This document shows, piece after piece, positions 24,085 through 32,583 of a stretch of 64,000 nucleotides of DNA. The stretch covers positions 29,185-93,184 of IMG/VR virus record IMGVR_UViG_3300010885_040738. The stretch is one strand, 5' to 3'. The translations under genes and the position numbers were made by a program. Source of the stretch: a virus. The notes below the pieces were generated by a model that saw only the letters and a list, made by a program, of their open reading frames with translations, searched no databases and was not told the DNA's origin. Numbering within the stretch: position 1 is the stretch's first letter; each line of letters starts with the position of its first letter.

Positions 24085-25569
24085 ATGATCAAACGCACGA
24101 TTTTGGCGCTGACTGCCATGGCCGTCAGCCTGTTCGCACAGACATCAACCTTCCCGACGGCCGTCGCCACTGACGCTGACCTCAAGGTTCAGGTAAACGG
24201 CACTCAAACCACTCTGACCGCGGCACTTAGCGCCGTAGCCACTAGCACGACAGTCTCCAGTTGCACTCGCATCGGGCCGAATATGCTGGCGACCATCAAC
24301 ACCGAGATCATCGCAATTGCCAACTGTCTCGGGACCACGCTCACTTTCGCGACTACCTCGCCTGGCTGCACGAATGGCAGGGCCTGCGACAATTCGACGG
24401 CCGCCGCACATGCCTCTGGAGCCAACGTCAGCCTGTTTGCCGATGCGTGGCACCACAACGCCTTGCGCGTGCAGGTGGAGGCTATCCAAACCGCTTTGTA
24501 CAGAGGTGCCAGCCCGACGTGGGCCAATATCACGTCGAACGCGAATGTCAACGCAAAGGCTTTCAACTTTTACGACAACACAGGGGAGGTGATCGATTTT
24601 GGCCACTTCGGCATGGACGCGAAGGTTAACGCTATTGACAAAGAACTATATATCAGAGACACTGCCGGAGCGGTAATGTTGACGTTGAGGTCTAGCGGCA
24701 GCGCTTACATTGGTTCAGTGCTAAACTTCGTTGTCGGCAGCAACCTCAGTGAGAAAAACCTGCAGGTTTACGGCACGGTCACGGCGACAGGTACGGTTTC
24801 TTCATCACGCAGTACGGCCGGTAGCGCTATATCCGGGACAACGACCTATGCGGACCCGGCGGCGTACGGCGTGTATGGGTCATCGACAAACGGCGCCGGT
24901 ATTTACGGCGTTTCACTTTATGGAACTGGCGTCAAGGGTTCTGGCTCGACTTATGGCGTGTATGGGTCGTCCACATCAGGCAATGGCGTTTTTGGTATAG
25001 ACACTGCAGGCGGAGCAGGCGTAACTGGAAGCAGCGATGCTGGCTATGGCCTTCGCGGCCTGTCTGATTCCGGGGTAGCGATCATTGCCTCAAGCGTTTC
25101 AGGTGTGGCCCTTTCTGTCACCAGAAACAATAGCGGCCCAGCCGTAACGATTACGACAACTGCAAGCGGCAGCGGCATTTTAGTAAACGCTGCAAATAGC
25201 ACGGTAATTACCGGCACTACAGGTTCATCGACATCCGCAGTTCTGATTGATAGCGGCGGCACTTGCACGATCCGTGCGTCGGCAGGTATTGCCTGCGTTT
25301 CCGACGGGCGGAACAAAAAAGATGTGCGACCAGTCCCATCTTCCCTCGCCAAGGTTCTCCGCTTAAAACCGGTTGAGTACAACATGATAAGCGATGGCCA
25401 GCATGCCGTCGGGCTTATTGCGCAGGAAGTGCAGAAACAGTTTCCCCAAGCTGTGCAGGAGACAGAAGACGGGAAACTGACTCTTTCCTACCAGCAATTG
25501 TTTCCGTACCTGTTGAAGGCAGTGCAGGAGCAGCAGGTTGAGATCAACAGGCTGAAGGCTCGCAAATGA
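24085..25569 (+). CDS. Tail fibre with signal peptide and S74 chaperone domain
   Basis: The 494-residue protein starts with a Sec-type signal (MIKRTILALTAMAVSLFAQ; basic start, hydrophobic core, F-A-Q). The centre is low-complexity beta, with repeated YGVYGSSTNGAGIYGV-type units near residues 260-310. The end is an intramolecular chaperone of the peptidase S74 type: CVSDGRNKKDVRPVPSSLAK, then HAVGLIAQEVQKQFPQAVQE and a terminal helix. In tailspikes and fibres this domain trimerises the fibre and cuts itself off, with Ser-Asp at the cleavage site (here S-D-G-R-N-K-K-D). A secretion signal on a fibre is unusual. Confidence 0.8.
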   Translation: MIKRTILALTAMAVSLFAQTSTFPTAVATDADLKVQVNGTQTTLTAALSAVATSTTVSSCTRIGPNMLATINTEIIAIANCLGTTLTFATTSPGCTNGRACDNSTAAAHASGANVSLFADAWHHNALRVQVEAIQTALYRGASPTWANITSNANVNAKAFNFYDNTGEVIDFGHFGMDAKVNAIDKELYIRDTAGAVMLTLRSSGSAYIGSVLNFVVGSNLSEKNLQVYGTVTATGTVSSSRSTAGSAISGTTTYADPAAYGVYGSSTNGAGIYGVSLYGTGVKGSGSTYGVYGSSTSGNGVFGIDTAGGAGVTGSSDAGYGLRGLSDSGVAIIASSVSGVALSVTRNNSGPAVTITTTASGSGILVNAANSTVITGTTGSSTSAVLIDSGGTCTIRASAGIACVSDGRNKKDVRPVPSSLAKVLRLKPVEYNMISDGQHAVGLIAQEVQKQFPQAVQETEDGKLTLSYQQLFPYLLKAVQEQQVEINRLKARK

Positions 25570-25859
25570 AGGTAGTGGCCCTTGCTTTGCTGGCTATGGT
25601 CTTATATGCGCAGACACCAGCGCCTGCCCCCAAAAACGTCCCGACGGATCTTTCAAACGATTACTTTGCCGCCTACGCTGAGACGTTGAGCATCCGCGAA
25701 ATGCTGTCGAGGTCGGATGCGGAAATGCGCGCCGCCTACGCAGCCATGCAGGCGTACTGCAAAGGCGACGTAATCATGAATCCGGAGAACAAGCGGCGGT
25801 TCGTGTGTAAGCCCGAGCCAGCAGCCGCACCCCCCCCGCCGGAGCCAGCCAGGAAATAA
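25566..25859 (+). CDS. Small secreted-type protein
   Basis: The 97-residue protein begins with a signal peptide (MKVVALALLAMVLYAQ). A short Pro-rich stretch and a helical part follow (NDYFAAYAETLSIREMLSRS, AEMRAAYAAMQAYC) with two Cys (C-x16-C). The tail is Pro/Ala-rich. It overlaps the fibre gene by 4 nt (ATGA). No family is known to me; export or a virion role are both possible. Confidence 0.6.
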   Translation: MKVVALALLAMVLYAQTPAPAPKNVPTDLSNDYFAAYAETLSIREMLSRSDAEMRAAYAAMQAYCKGDVIMNPENKRRFVCKPEPAAAPPPPEPARK

Positions 25860-25860
25860 A

Positions 25861-26577
25861 ATGCCAGCTTACTTGCCAGGGACAGGGCTACCGGGGCAGA
25901 TCGTCCCCGGGTTTGACCCGTACGACACGCCGGTTATCCCGGGCGAGTACGTGCCTGCAGCGCAGGTTGCGACGATATCAACGCCGCTGGCCTCGCCGCC
26001 GCAGCAGTTCACGAACGTTGAAACGCTGATCAACGGTGGCTACCTCAGTCCACGGGTTCTGCTCTTCATCAACAACAGGCCCATCACGGCGACGGCCGTA
26101 TTGCCTGGACAGTCGCTGCCCGGGACATCGCTCCCAGGGTACGCACCAGTGCCGTACGGACGCCTTCTGACCGAAGGTCTTGACTACACAATTACCGGTG
26201 GAGTTGTGACGATGGCATTTCCGCCGACAGGGGCTGATATGCTGACAGCCGTTGTATTTTCGCCGGGCAAAGCGCTTGGCGGCCCACTGCCGACGCGGTT
26301 TATTGCTCCATGGCAGTTGCCACTACCGCTTTCCGGGCTCTATGACGGAGTCTCGACGCTTTACCGCGTAGTCTTTAGCCGCACTATCTTCGGCGTTCTG
26401 GATGGCGTGAACAAAGTGTTTACGTGGGGCGTGCAGGTCCGCAAGGCTTCAATCTTTGTGAATGGGAAAATGCAGACAATGACACGCAGCGTGTCCATGG
26501 GGCCGACGGCGATGGTCTTCGCAGCCACGAACATCCCGCAGCCAGGCGACATCATTTCCATGCTGGGGTACCTGTGA
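25861..26577 (+). CDS. Tail beta-repeat protein
   Basis: The 238-residue protein is Pro/Gly-rich at the start (YLPGTGLPGQIVPGFDPYDT). It then carries two beta-domains of the type N-N-R-P...L-L-T-E-G-L-D-Y-T-I...PPTGADMLTAVVF and the closing GVLDGVNKVFTWGVQVRKAS then QPGDIISMLGYL. The motif DGVNxxF...VNGxxQ...PxxGDxI is shared with the adaptor upstream and the protein downstream. A short structural part of the tail is likely. Confidence 0.55.
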   Translation: MPAYLPGTGLPGQIVPGFDPYDTPVIPGEYVPAAQVATISTPLASPPQQFTNVETLINGGYLSPRVLLFINNRPITATAVLPGQSLPGTSLPGYAPVPYGRLLTEGLDYTITGGVVTMAFPPTGADMLTAVVFSPGKALGGPLPTRFIAPWQLPLPLSGLYDGVSTLYRVVFSRTIFGVLDGVNKVFTWGVQVRKASIFVNGKMQTMTRSVSMGPTAMVFAATNIPQPGDIISMLGYL

Positions 26578-28472
26578 TGACGCCGCTTCCGATCCAGTAC
26601 ACAACTTCTGACGCCTCCCTGATCGGCGACGTTGACGGTGCAAACCGTAGCTATTACTTTGTCCCTGTACCGAATCTTTTGCTTTGCAGCGCGACCGGCA
26701 TTCGGTCATTTCTGATGTTCTGGAACGGACTACTGGTTGACCAGCCCGGCGACTACGTGGCGCACAACGGGTACTTCGTCTTTAACTCCTCGGTCCAGTT
26801 CGACACTGCGACGGCGCTGGCGTACACCGACACCGCGCCGTCAATTCTTCGCCTCTCTGACACGTCGATCACTGCCTTTGGAAGCAACTCCCTCCGGATC
26901 TCATTCGGCAACGCCGCATTCGTTGCGCAGCGGCAGTTCGTCCTGTTCCGCAACGGGCTTCGCCTCACCGACGGGCTGGACTACACGTCGTCGGGTCCGT
27001 GGATCAACCTTGTTGCCGGGCAGGAGATTTTGGACGGCGACCAGTATTCGGTTCTCATCGGTCCAGTCGGAACGGCCTGCAGTACCGCCAACGGAACGAT
27101 CACTGGCTTGATAGATGGGCTCAATCTCAACTTTGAAGTTCCTAACACCGGGCCGCTCTGGCTGTTCAAGAATGGCATTTTTTTGACTGAAGGGCTGGAC
27201 TTCAGCAGGTACGAGACGACAGTGAGCCTGCGCGGGCAAGCACCATTGCCGGGGGATACACTGACCGGGCAACTTTTGCCTGCCGGTTATTCATTCACCG
27301 AGCTTTCAACCTTCAGTGATGCTTTCATTTCGAGTCCGGTTGCCACGCAAAGTAACACAGTCGATGGGTCGATAACAGGATCAATAGACGGCTACAACGC
27401 TGCCTTTACAATCCCGGAAGGGTCTCAGAATTTTTGGCTGTTCCGTGATGGGCAGCTTTTGACTAACGACCTCGATTATTCAAGACTTGGTCAGATTGTT
27501 ACTCTGGCAGGAGATCAGGTCCCGATCCCGGGCGATCTCCTGACCGGCCAATCATTCGCCTCCGGGAACATGCTGCAGGCGTCAACGTATGCAGGTTCCA
27601 TCACCGGAACCATTGATGGCGTCAACCCTGACTTCGTCGTCCCTTCGGGGGCCTCAAGCTTATGGCTCTTCAGAAACGGGCAACTGCTTACCCGGGGGCT
27701 GGACTACACACTGGCTGTGGATACCGTTACTCTTTTAGGCACGGCGATCCCCTCTGGCGATGATGTTTTGACGGCCAAATACACCAGCGCCACCTTCTCT
27801 GCGCAAATTTCAACCTTCGACAACTCAATCACTGGGACCATCAATGGCGTCAATGATACATTCACCGTCCCGGATGGATCTGCCGGGATATGGATTTCCC
27901 GTAATGGGCAATTCCTTACCGAATTGGTGGACTACATAAGGGCGGGAGCGGTCATTATCATGTCCCCTTGGCAGATCCCGATAGTTGGCGATGTGCTCAC
28001 AGGGCAGGCATATCAATATGGCCCGTCTGCGGTGTTTTCGGTTTATGGCGGAGGGCTGACATTTTCCGTAGCTGCCGCGTCATGGGTATTCGCCGATGGG
28101 CTGATCCTGCCGCAGCTCGGATCAGCGCAGGCAGACGGGAATAGCATCACGCTAACGGATGCGGCAATCTCAGGCAGCACCATCACTGCAGAGTCATGGG
28201 TGCAAATTGCATCCGAGCCTGAACAGCCGGCGCTCAATTTTGGTACGCAGTACAGTTCAGACGATGGCGGGATCTCCGGCGACATGAATAGCTCAAATGC
28301 GGTGTTCACCATCAACGACAGCGGACTGATCACGCAGGTCATGCTTTTCGTGAATCGCAGGTTTCTGGTTCAGAATCGCGACTACGCTTGGACAGGAAAC
28401 ACAATTACCATGCTGGCAGGCAGTATCCCTGACGCCGGCGACGTCTTTACCTCGATCGTATTCAGCGATTGA
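26577..28472 (+). CDS. Tail protein built of about seven beta-repeats
   Basis: The 631-residue protein starts at ATG 26577 in a TGATGA overlap. It consists of repeats of 65-75 residues, each with I-x-G-x-I-D-G-x-N-x-x-F near its start, WLFRNGQLLTxGLDY in the middle and PxxGDxLTG near the end. They begin near residues 13, 180, 255, 335, 415 and 555, with one degenerate copy. The spacing suggests a linear rod of Ig-like or related beta-sandwiches. Such repeats occur in phage tail and fibre proteins. The last repeat equals the C-terminal domain of the adaptor protein at 23027. Confidence 0.65.
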   Translation: MTPLPIQYTTSDASLIGDVDGANRSYYFVPVPNLLLCSATGIRSFLMFWNGLLVDQPGDYVAHNGYFVFNSSVQFDTATALAYTDTAPSILRLSDTSITAFGSNSLRISFGNAAFVAQRQFVLFRNGLRLTDGLDYTSSGPWINLVAGQEILDGDQYSVLIGPVGTACSTANGTITGLIDGLNLNFEVPNTGPLWLFKNGIFLTEGLDFSRYETTVSLRGQAPLPGDTLTGQLLPAGYSFTELSTFSDAFISSPVATQSNTVDGSITGSIDGYNAAFTIPEGSQNFWLFRDGQLLTNDLDYSRLGQIVTLAGDQVPIPGDLLTGQSFASGNMLQASTYAGSITGTIDGVNPDFVVPSGASSLWLFRNGQLLTRGLDYTLAVDTVTLLGTAIPSGDDVLTAKYTSATFSAQISTFDNSITGTINGVNDTFTVPDGSAGIWISRNGQFLTELVDYIRAGAVIIMSPWQIPIVGDVLTGQAYQYGPSAVFSVYGGGLTFSVAAASWVFADGLILPQLGSAQADGNSITLTDAAISGSTITAESWVQIASEPEQPALNFGTQYSSDDGGISGDMNSSNAVFTINDSGLITQVMLFVNRRFLVQNRDYAWTGNTITMLAGSIPDAGDVFTSIVFSD

Positions 28473-28605
28473 CTTGACTAGGTATGACCCAGTTTCCCTT
28501 CGGCCCGCCGGGCTGATACGCTCCGGGAATTCCGCCGCGTTTGAGCCATCGGTAAACCGTCTTTAATGCCACCCCGGCTCGCGCCGCATATTCTTTCGCA
28601 GTCAT
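28462..28605 (-). CDS. Small excisionase/MerR-like HTH protein
   Basis: On the reverse strand ATG 28605 opens MTAKEYAARAGVALKTVYRW, LKRGGIPGAYQPGGPKGNWV, IPSQVNR, 47 residues. This is the complete winged-helix pattern of excisionase and DNA-binding domains of the MerR type: E-Y-A-A-R-A-G-V...T-V-Y-R-W...R-G-x-I-P-G-A, then W-x-I-P. The first GGGAT upstream is 15 nt away, so translation is uncertain. The gene lies antisense between two late genes and overlaps the end of the tail protein. It may control or antagonise late expression; this is inference. Confidence 0.55.
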   Translation of the reverse strand: MTAKEYAARAGVALKTVYRWLKRGGIPGAYQPGGPKGNWVIPSQVNR

Positions 28606-28731
28606 CAAACGTCATTGTATCCCAAATTGAGACATAAGCGGACAGCGGCATGCGCGGCTCGCCGAAATGGTTCTATGCTGAATTCGAGGGTACAACTTTC
28701 TGTGCCCAAGTTCAGATAAGGAGTTTTCCTC

Positions 28732-29214
28732 ATGGCCGCAGCTACACTCACCACCAACGCGCCTGGTCGGCAATCCTCGCCAATCAATGTTGCCACCTTC
28801 ATCCCTGTCACGGTCACCCTGACTGCAACCGTTTACGCGGCGGCCAGCGGCGGCGCTCCGATCGACCTCACAACCGTCCTCCAGCAGGCAGCGCCTTCTG
28901 GCTGGGATGCGCCCAACTATGTTCAGGCGATCAACCCGGCTGACGTCGTTGGCATTTTCGCCCCAAACCTTTCGACAAACGGATTCCTGCCGATGTCGCT
29001 CGTGATCGGGACCCCGACGTACACGGCGGTTCCCGGGCAGTCCGCCAACGGCGTGTCTGCCACTCCCGGCATTCTTGCCACCTGCCCTGCAACGTTCCGC
29101 CTCTTCGGGACTGGCGCAGGTAACGCCCTCGCTCTCGCTCAGGTGGCTGACGGTGCCGTCACCGACGCCGTCACCTTCTGGCTTGTCGTCATGCGCAACG
29201 GCGCGAACAACTAA
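28732..29214 (+). CDS. Small beta-rich virion protein
   Basis: The 160-residue protein (MAAATLTTNAPGRQSSPINV...) is rich in Thr, Val and Ala and strongly beta (FIPVTVTLTATVYAAASGGA, TPTYTAVPGQSANGVSATPG). AAGGAG lies well placed before ATG 28732. The composition fits a head decoration or tail protein of high copy. No family is known to me. Confidence 0.55.
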   Translation: MAAATLTTNAPGRQSSPINVATFIPVTVTLTATVYAAASGGAPIDLTTVLQQAAPSGWDAPNYVQAINPADVVGIFAPNLSTNGFLPMSLVIGTPTYTAVPGQSANGVSATPGILATCPATFRLFGTGAGNALALAQVADGAVTDAVTFWLVVMRNGANN

Positions 29215-29243
29215 GCGGCAACTGAGGCTCAAGGACAACTACC

Positions 29244-29984
29244 ATGGCCATAATTGCAAGCACCGGCAAGCGCCGGAATTTCAGAGAATCGCTCTGGGCG
29301 ATCGTCAATCAGTGCTGGTTCGGCGTTGATTCAACTGGCATTGACCTGCCTCCCCTCGCACTTAACGCTGCATTCATCACGGGCGTCAATGCGGCAGGTA
29401 CGGGGGTCGTCAATCTGATCGGCCCGAACGCAGCCGACGGGGCAACTATCCCTGTCGCGCTCACCGTCACTGGTGCATTTACCCCTACCGGTGGGGCTGT
29501 TCAAACCTCCGCCACCACATGGAAGCATCAGTATGCCGGTGGCATCACGCCAATTGCGACGACCAGCGGGACAGACACGGCCGGCATTAACGGCACGGTT
29601 TTTATCTCCGAAATATTCGTCCCGGCGAATATGACACTGACCGGCCTCAGCTTCCTCATTGGCACAGTTGGCGGCACCGACAAGGCCATCGCCATGTTGT
29701 TCAGTTCAGCTGGCGCTCTTCTGGCGAACTCCGCGCTGGCCGGCGTAACTGTCAGCACTGCGGCGACCTTCCAGCGGCTTCCGTTCACCGCGACTTATGC
29801 TGCGATTGGGCCCGGCAAGTATTACGTCGGCGTTCAATACAACGGCGCAACGGCGAAGATCCGGACCCAGCCAGCCGGGGACCACGACGCGGTCTCCATC
29901 TCGCAGACATTCGGGACGCCGGTGGCAATTACCGCGCCATCGACGTTCACTGCGTCTACCGGGCCGATTTCAATGCTGTACTAA
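29244..29984 (+). CDS. Beta-rich virion protein
   Basis: The 246-residue protein begins with a basic segment (MAIIASTGKRRNFRESLWAI). The rest is almost all beta with Thr/Gly/Ala-rich strands (TVTGAFTPTGGAVQTSATTW, EIFVPANMTLTGLSFLIGTV, GKYYVGVQYNGATAKIRTQP). The second half looks like a jelly-roll or carbohydrate-binding type domain. Its role is probably structural. Confidence 0.55.
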   Translation: MAIIASTGKRRNFRESLWAIVNQCWFGVDSTGIDLPPLALNAAFITGVNAAGTGVVNLIGPNAADGATIPVALTVTGAFTPTGGAVQTSATTWKHQYAGGITPIATTSGTDTAGINGTVFISEIFVPANMTLTGLSFLIGTVGGTDKAIAMLFSSAGALLANSALAGVTVSTAATFQRLPFTATYAAIGPGKYYVGVQYNGATAKIRTQPAGDHDAVSISQTFGTPVAITAPSTFTASTGPISMLY

Positions 29985-29992
29985 GGGAGCCA

Positions 29993-30322
29993 ATGGAACT
30001 GACAGTCGCAGAGCGCCTGCTTCTGTTTCGCGTGATACCGCCCGCCGAAGGAGACTTTCTCTTTCTGCGGGCGGTGCGTGCGTTACGTGAAAGCCTTGCT
30101 CTTTCCCCGGAAGAGATCGCCGAACTTTCCTTTGAGCAGCGTCAAGTTGGCGATGGCGTTCGTTACAGCTGGAACCCGGAAAAAGCCGTCGGCCATGTTC
30201 GCGAGATTGAGATCCCGGCCGTAGTGGCTCCGTACATCTCTCGCAGCATCCTTGCGGCAAAGGGGCTGCAGGAAGAGCACTTGGACTTTTATGGCCGATT
30301 CGTTTTAGAGGAGCAAAAGTGA
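29993..30322 (+). CDS. Small helical protein
   Basis: The 109-residue protein (MELTVAERLLLFRVIPPAEG) is mixed. A helical part, LRAVRALRESLALSPEEIAE, is followed by strands with EQRQVGDGVRYSWNPEKA and a C-terminal helix IVAPYISRSILAAKGL-like. Short proteins with this 'V-R-x-L-R-E-x-L-x-L' start are common in phages and may be assembly chaperones. It overlaps the next start by 4 nt. Confidence 0.5.
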   Translation: MELTVAERLLLFRVIPPAEGDFLFLRAVRALRESLALSPEEIAELSFEQRQVGDGVRYSWNPEKAVGHVREIEIPAVVAPYISRSILAAKGLQEEHLDFYGRFVLEEQK

Positions 30323-32583
30323 GAGTCCTGGTATTGTTAACATTGGCTATTTCGGCGTTCGGCCAAACCGTTACGCAGGTTGACTACAACACGCAGGTCA
30401 AGAACAGGCCGATTGTTTCCGATGCGGGCGCCGCAACTTTTGCAGTTGCTTGTGCTCGGGGCTCTGGTGGCGCAACTGTTTCAGTCACAGTAGCGTGGCT
30501 CAACGTACCAACACAGTCATGCTCGGCCAATCTGGCGTTTAACGGCGGGAGTATCCAGCCTGCCGCTGGCGCGACTGTGACGCTTACTGGGTCTATTACC
30601 GCGCCACCAAACAAGATTCTGGACTACTCAGCAGGCGGAACTGTTAATTTGAGCGGCTCGAAGCTGTCACTTGGGGTACTGCCGCAGTGGCTGGGAGTGA
30701 CCGGAAGCGGAGCCAACGAGACCGTCAACCTGCAAAACGCGCTTGATATCTCTGTTGCATCTGGAAAACCTTTGTATGTTCCCACAGGGACCTATGCGAT
30801 GTGCAACATTTCCACCACTACAACGGGGGCTGTGACTATTACTGGTGCGGGAATGAATCAGTCGAAGTTTATTCGCCACAGTTCCTGTCTGCACAGCACC
30901 GATACCATGCTAACCGCAACCTTTACTGGTTCCAGCGGAACGGCTGAATTGCGAAACTTTAGCATAAGTAATGTATCGAGCAATGGTTCGCTAAATTCTG
31001 ATGACATTGACATCTTTGGAGCTTCGCGGGTTCTGGTAGATGGCTTGTACATTGCCAAAGCGGAAACTGCCGGACTGGGTATTCAGTCTTCCTCAAACGT
31101 AACCATCACAAATTCCACCATATTTGAGAACTACTGGTTCGGCATATCCGTCGCAAACGGTAATGACTGCTGTGGCGGAACAGCCACGCCAGCGTACCTC
31201 TACAACTACAACTTCAGCGGCAATACCTACGTCAATCAGCCTATCGGTTTGGGGCTGAACTTCTTCATGCAGATTATCAATATCTCTGGAGAGACGTTCG
31301 ACCGTAGCAATCTTTCTCTGGTACAGATGCCGCACGCGAAGGCGACGATCTCCAACATCACCATCAAAGGAGTTCCGACACAGGGATGTACCGCCGCATG
31401 TGGTTTACCTGCTACGCAAAACGGCCTATTCCTCGAAGGTGTTGCGGATCTCGATTTATCCGCATTTCACATTAGCGATCTGAGCGGCATCGAGGGTGGT
31501 ATTTTTTGCGTTGCTTCCACACTTACTATCCCAAATCCGGGAACAATGATTCAACTCCCCTGCTCAAATATCCACATAACGGGCGGAACCATAACCGATG
31601 TCACCGCAGGTTACTCAATTTCTATCGCTGGGCAAAGCCCTGGCCCAGGACCCGTAATTGGCCAGAACAACACCATTAAAGGCACCGTGTTGAAGGGCGT
31701 AAACCAGTGCCCTATAATTTCAAGCACGGATGGTTTTGAAATCTCGGATGTTTCCTGCGAGAATGCTGCAAATGGCGGTTTTAGCTTAGGATCTGTGCTT
31801 AACGGCGTTTTCCAAAACAATCGCTGCCGTAATTGCAATACAGCAGGTGGAGGTGGGAACTACCCAGGATTAACTCTCAGCGGGGCCACCTTGCGGCGGG
31901 TGAAAGTCTTCAATAACACATTCGAGAACAACGGAAGTTCCCTCAACTACGGGATTAGGGACACAACCGGAGTAGCAAATAACGGGGCCGAGATTCAATA
32001 CTCTGGTAACATCTGCGCCACTGGATGCCCCACATTGTACAATCCAGCACCAGCCGCTCCATTAGCGGGTACTTGGGCTGTCGGTAGTGTGGTTGAAAAC
32101 AATTATTCCTCCGGTGGTATAACGGGTTGGCGCAATACAGTCGCGGGAACTCCCGGAACATGGCAGACAATGGGCTACCTTGACCCAGATTCCCGCTACA
32201 CCACCATAGCCAGTAATCCTGTTCTGCTAAAAGGGACAATAAGCAATGTTTCCCAAACCGCCGCTTTCGGCCCAGCCCCTATCAATAGCGGCACTCTGTC
32301 TACGGGACTGTACAGAGTTTCGTATCGGGCACGTAGCACAGCGGCATGTGCGACACCGGGGCCAGGTTCACTTCAGGTTAATCTGGCATGGATAGATGAA
32401 TTATTCGGCGTTTCGACTACTGTAATTACAATGGCTTTGGGGTCAGTAGTTACTAACCCAGTGCAAGGAGTGTACATTCTATACGTAGGCAACACCTACG
32501 TTAATTATCAGGCATACTACACTGCCTGTACAACAGGAACCGGGACGTATAGCCTGCAACTTACTTTAGAGAAGTTGCAATGA
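30319..32583 (+). CDS. Tailspike 1, beta-helix with signal peptide
   Basis: The 754-residue protein starts at GTG 30319 (GTGAG overlap) with a Sec-type signal MRVLVLLTLAISAFGQ. Residues 20-125 form a module (SDAGAATFAVACARGSGGAT, LNVPTQSCSANLAFNGGSIQ) shared with tailspike 2. The middle is a right-handed beta-helix: VPTGTYAMCNISTTTTGAVT, NVTITNSTIFENYWFGISVA, many N-x-S/T ladders and C-x-C pairs. The C-terminal 150 residues are a beta-sandwich-type end. Beta-helix tailspikes bind or cut host glycans. No catalytic residues can be assigned by eye. Confidence 0.75.
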   Translation: MRVLVLLTLAISAFGQTVTQVDYNTQVKNRPIVSDAGAATFAVACARGSGGATVSVTVAWLNVPTQSCSANLAFNGGSIQPAAGATVTLTGSITAPPNKILDYSAGGTVNLSGSKLSLGVLPQWLGVTGSGANETVNLQNALDISVASGKPLYVPTGTYAMCNISTTTTGAVTITGAGMNQSKFIRHSSCLHSTDTMLTATFTGSSGTAELRNFSISNVSSNGSLNSDDIDIFGASRVLVDGLYIAKAETAGLGIQSSSNVTITNSTIFENYWFGISVANGNDCCGGTATPAYLYNYNFSGNTYVNQPIGLGLNFFMQIINISGETFDRSNLSLVQMPHAKATISNITIKGVPTQGCTAACGLPATQNGLFLEGVADLDLSAFHISDLSGIEGGIFCVASTLTIPNPGTMIQLPCSNIHITGGTITDVTAGYSISIAGQSPGPGPVIGQNNTIKGTVLKGVNQCPIISSTDGFEISDVSCENAANGGFSLGSVLNGVFQNNRCRNCNTAGGGGNYPGLTLSGATLRRVKVFNNTFENNGSSLNYGIRDTTGVANNGAEIQYSGNICATGCPTLYNPAPAAPLAGTWAVGSVVENNYSSGGITGWRNTVAGTPGTWQTMGYLDPDSRYTTIASNPVLLKGTISNVSQTAAFGPAPINSGTLSTGLYRVSYRARSTAACATPGPGSLQVNLAWIDELFGVSTTVITMALGSVVTNPVQGVYILYVGNTYVNYQAYYTACTTGTGTYSLQLTLEKLQ

